Of a stretch of 22,489 nt of DNA, positions 20,145 to 22,489 are shown piece after piece. The stretch comes from Phoronis australis (taxonomy: Eukaryota; Phoronida; Phoronidae). Each line of letters begins with the position of its first letter. The first letter of the stretch is position 1. A program made the translations under genes and the position numbers. The stretch is from NCBI GenBank assembly GCA_002633005.1, contig NMRA01000487.1:306952-329440 (forward strand), written 5' to 3'. The notes under the pieces were generated by a model. The model searched no databases. It saw nothing but the letters and a program-made list of their open reading frames with translations, and was not told where the DNA came from.

Positions 20145-20398
20145 ACTCGGCTGGAATGGATTGGTTGTCCACCCCTTCTGGCAAGGGTCACTACTTCATT
20201 TGGCAAAGGACTTCCCTGACCTGGCGAACTCTTTGCAACATGATGATAGTCCCACCACAGTGCGAGACTCTACGCGGAGCTCGTTGTTTGAGCATCACAG
20301 TAGCTCCGTTCTTGGCCACGTGAAGACGCTTGATTTGAAGCGCAGTGGTGAAACAACTCTGCAAGATGTGCCCGAAGTAGATTTGGATGCTAGTACAG
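20145..20398 (+). CDS. ULK4: ULK4-like pseudokinase, internal exon (end of kinase fold and linker)
   Basis: This 254-nt exon follows acceptor 'tttatctcctttcag' and ends at donor 'ACAG|gtgatt'. Its first base completes the arginine codon left open by the exon ending at 6266, so intron phases agree (2 to 2). It then encodes 84 residues and one base. The first ~20 residues, 'LGWNGLVVHPFWQGSLLHLA', are the last kinase helix: the W of 'RLGW' and the 'HPFW' box are typical of kinase C-lobes. The HPFW-type ending followed by a non-conserved tail fits ULK4 better than most Ser/Thr kinases. The rest is polar, rich in Ser, Thr, Asp and Leu ('DSTRSSLFEHHSSSV'), as expected of the linker between kinase domain and helical-repeat body. 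The frame stays open about 24 nt past the proposed donor to a TAG, so a short alternative end by intron retention is formally possible. Confidence 0.82.
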
Positions 20399-20479
20399 GT
20401 GATTGCAAACTTGAAATTCACTAGGTGGCGTTCCTTTGACCATAGCCTTCCCTGTATAAGTGCAGCCCTGGGTCCCGTT

Positions 20480-20566
20480 CCAGTAAAACTGTTTTAGCTA
20501 AGAGAATTCTTAAACTAAAGACCAAACATAAGTCAGAAATTTAAGACAAACTTAAGTTTTGTCTTG
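20480..20566. repeat. Palindromic repeat-like stretch (partial MITE?)
   Basis: 'gtcccgttccagtaaaactg' is followed by words such as 'gaattcttaaact' and 'ataagtcagaaatttaagac'. The near-palindrome 'aagacaaacttaagttttgtctt' (20543-20565) is symmetric apart from one A. This resembles one arm of a fold-back element, but I do not see the other arm starting with the 'gttccag' end. Confidence 0.4.
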
Positions 20567-21748
20567 ACCTACTGGTTGTGGAAGTTTTCACATTTGCATG
20601 TTGAGAATAAAGCACATCCTGTAGACAACAACATGAACTTGGGGAAAAGGAATCCCAAGTTTTCTGGGCCAAGTTGTCCTGCTTGGTGGCTGGTGTTACT
20701 CGCTATCATGATGTCCATTCATCAAAATTTCATTTTTAGTCTGTGCTCTTTGATAAAAAATACCCATTTAAAAATGAGCACTTCTGATTGTGCCTGCGAT
20801 ATCAGCAAATGTGATACACTTAATACACTGTATTCAAAGATAACAGTGCATGTTATCAGTCAGTCCAATAATTTTACATGACTGTGCACTGAAGACTGGT
20901 TGGTCACAGCTTTTTGAACTAATTTGCAATGAATGACGCAAGAAGAAACTTGATTACATTAGTTTTGGACATTAACTTTGATCAACGACCACTTGGAGTT
21001 TAACGTGTGGTAGTCTTGCTTGCACAGGAATCAATATTCTTTTTCTGGTGATGCTCGTATCGCAATTCACCACACATCTATGCATCCAGCAACCTGGGGA
21101 ATACCTAATGAAAGTGTCGCTTGTTCAGCCCAATGATATCGGTCAGGTTGTCTGGGGACCGAGAGGTCACGGGAATTCATGATCGCATTTGTAACTTTCA
21201 TGGCTGTTCTTGACATACTTGCTTTGCTGAGGCCCTTGGCATCACCGAGAACAGTTTGTAAACTGTCCTAGTTTTTCAGAACAAAGCTATCAACCATTAG
21301 AGTACAGCCGTTTTTGCTCAAAATTCTGTAAAAAGTCCATACTTAAAAAATTAAGACCTGTTTCAAACTGAGACATGGTTACCTTGAAAATGCCGTTATC
21401 AACACATTGACAAAAGACCAATGTGATTGGAGGATCAATATTTTTATGGTCTCTGTTCAAAGTCAAAAAAAAATTTAATAAAAAAACGCATATCTTGTGA
21501 AGAAATAAAGACATTCAAGTAAATAAAAATTATAGTAAATTTTGTTTGGAAATTTCTTCACCTTTCAGAAAATATAAACTTTGTGGGGGTTAGAGCTCAC
21601 AGAATTTTATTAAGATATTTGCACATAAATGTGACATGGTAAAAAAGGTTCACAGTTACCTTGTATTTCTGCAGTGACACTATTAGGCAAGTGCGGTTGA
21701 AAAATTACGGTGACTTTTGGCCATTACGGCTTGCTCTGAATATTCTCA

Positions 21749-21842
21749 ATGATTTCAGAACATCGCACATGCTCTTGTCTGTATGTACTGTTGCAACAAA
21801 TATTGGTCACAGTTATTACAGCGTGCGTTGTTCTGAAATTAT
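21749..21842. repeat. Inverted repeat, 20-bp arms and 54-base spacer
   Basis: 'ATGATTTCAGAACATCGCAC' (21749-21768) pairs with 'GTGCGTTGTTCTGAAATTAT' (21823-21842) with two mismatches, and weaker complementarity continues outward (about 21740 to 21852). Open frames on both strands here reflect the symmetry. It could be a small fold-back transposon or a structured intronic RNA. Confidence 0.6.
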
Positions 21843-22069
21843 GATAAGACTCCGAAGAAGTTAGTAGTATCACATTTACATAATGTTGACAGTAAATTTT
21901 CAGTAATATTAAAACAGTTGAATTATTACTACTCACCGTGTAATAGCTTTGTGACCCATAAGATTCCACTCACAAGTAAGCCGTGTGTTTTTCTAAATGG
22001 ATAGTCTTCGGTAAACTTGTCAATTCTGTGATTCACACTGTAATGAAAATACATTTACATTTTTATCAG

Positions 22070-22145
22070 GTTCTACTATATCAGAAGCCCTCCGCCCCAA
22101 GCATTTTACTCGAGACGGAACACACCCAAATCCATTTGTCCTCAG
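22070..22145 (+). CDS. ULK4: ULK4-like pseudokinase, internal exon (linker)
   Basis: This 76-nt exon has a strong acceptor ('acatttttatcag', ending 22069) and a strong donor ('CTCAG|gtaagaa' at 22146). The first two bases complete the Gly codon begun at the end of the 20398 exon (phase 1 to 1). It then encodes 24 residues, including 'STISEALRPKHFTRDG' and ending 'PNPFVL', with two bases (AG) carried over, which gives Ser or Arg next. The ending resembles the 'FLLSSRP' segment that I recall in the ULK4 linker, and a Ser at the junction would extend the likeness. The matching phase across three exons is the best evidence that they belong to one transcript. A longer open frame from about 21983 to 22189 lies in a different frame across this exon and is its shadow. 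The next exon must lie beyond the window. Confidence 0.75.
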
Positions 22146-22489
22146 GTAAGAAGTATTATTACAAGGAAAAAAGTGTAATTAAATATTGAGATATGAAAAC
22201 TTGTCTCGGTTTTTTCAATGATCAATTCATTGTCTGAGTAGACGCAGTGTGAGTTTTGATTCATTTTTTTCATTTAGTTCATTTTTGGATGGGAGGGAAA
22301 GAAAGACTTGGAAAAATGAATCGTCTAAATTATACCATTTATCCTACACTTTTGATTTGGTACAAATTGCTATGACAAAACCACGTAATGTATTAAATAA
22401 ACACAGCGAACTAAATTCCATTTAAAGTAACATCACAGATACTGTTTGTTACTCTCCTGTGTTGTGCCGTTTTTTTTTTTTTTTTTCAT
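22146..22489 (+). other. Start of the next ULK4 intron (runs off the window)
   Basis: The donor 'gtaagaag' opens AT-rich intronic sequence. The window ends in a 17-base T run (22470-22486) followed by 'cat'. The run could be the pyrimidine tract of another acceptor just outside the window, or a reverse-strand poly(A) tail of a retroelement. Nothing else is visible here. Confidence 0.55.

Larger units (their letters stand above)
20399..22069 (+). other. 1.7 kb phase-1 intron of the ULK4-like gene
   Basis: It begins 'gtgatt' and ends 'tttttatcag'. It holds a repeat-like palindromic stretch near 20480-20566 and a long-loop inverted repeat at 21749-21842. I see no other coding or RNA feature. 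Open frames at 20564-20881, 21290-21514 and 21661-21969 show no protein-like pattern. Confidence 0.68.

Noticed and set aside
20191-20421. Minus-strand frame opposite the 20145-20398 exon
   Set aside because: It is a shadow of the supported plus-strand exon.
20564-20881. 105-codon plus frame after the second kinase exon
   Set aside because: It starts in a palindromic repeat, its residues show no pattern, and the spliced frame of the gene continues at 22070 instead.
22470-22486. 17-base T run as a transcription terminator
   Set aside because: In a eukaryotic intron it is more simply a pyrimidine tract or retroelement tail; there is no RNA polymerase III gene upstream.

Overview
The window looks like a gene-poor, AT-rich stretch of an animal nuclear genome. 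I see no bacterial-style genes, operons or ribosome binding sites. Its long introns, Tx1-like and other LINE remnants, TA- and TTAA-flanked inverted-repeat transposons and a common 'GGCGGATCC' MITE would fit a marine invertebrate such as a hemichordate, lancelet, echinoderm or cnidarian. That placement is inference, and I cannot name the species.

The one host gene I can support is on the + strand. Three short exons (6188-6266, 20145-20398, 22070-22145) have good splice sites and mutually compatible phases (2 to 2, then 1 to 1). Spliced, they encode about 135 residues: the end of a protein-kinase fold (a 'DFLSLLESLL' helix, then 'RLGW', then 'HPFW') followed by a serine/threonine-rich linker ending in 'PNPFVL'. 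This best matches the C-terminal lobe and following linker of the ULK4 pseudokinase. Upstream kinase exons and the downstream repeat-rich body of the protein must lie outside the window. The introns are long: at least 6.2 kb, 13.9 kb and 1.7 kb, plus a final one that runs off the end.

Almost everything else is mobile or repetitive DNA in those introns. From 1 to 6187 there is a pair of inverted copies of one dispersed repeat (1-690 and 3195-3600), a minus-strand LINE C-terminal fragment (1718-1970), and a decayed + strand Tx1/L1-like LINE reverse transcriptase (4260-5530) whose YADD box has become YADN. The 13.9 kb intron holds, in order: an unexplained 57-codon open frame beside the kinase exon; a 145 bp MITE with CTTTT target duplications; several copies of a 'CTGTTAGAGAAAAC' repeat; a 1.65 kb element with perfect 19 bp inverted ends and TTAA flanks; a second LINE C-terminal fragment; a 1.6 kb element with TATTCGCC ends; a ~430 bp tandem repeat carrying perfect DR1 (AGGTCA-A-AGGTCA) motifs; and a 0.83 kb element with TAAACTC ends. 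The 20.4-22.1 kb intron contains two palindromic structures.

I found no complete gene, RNA gene, CRISPR array or new enzymatic system. The observations most worth following are the ULK4 exon chain, the composite transposon landscape of its long intron, and the DR1-bearing tandem repeat.
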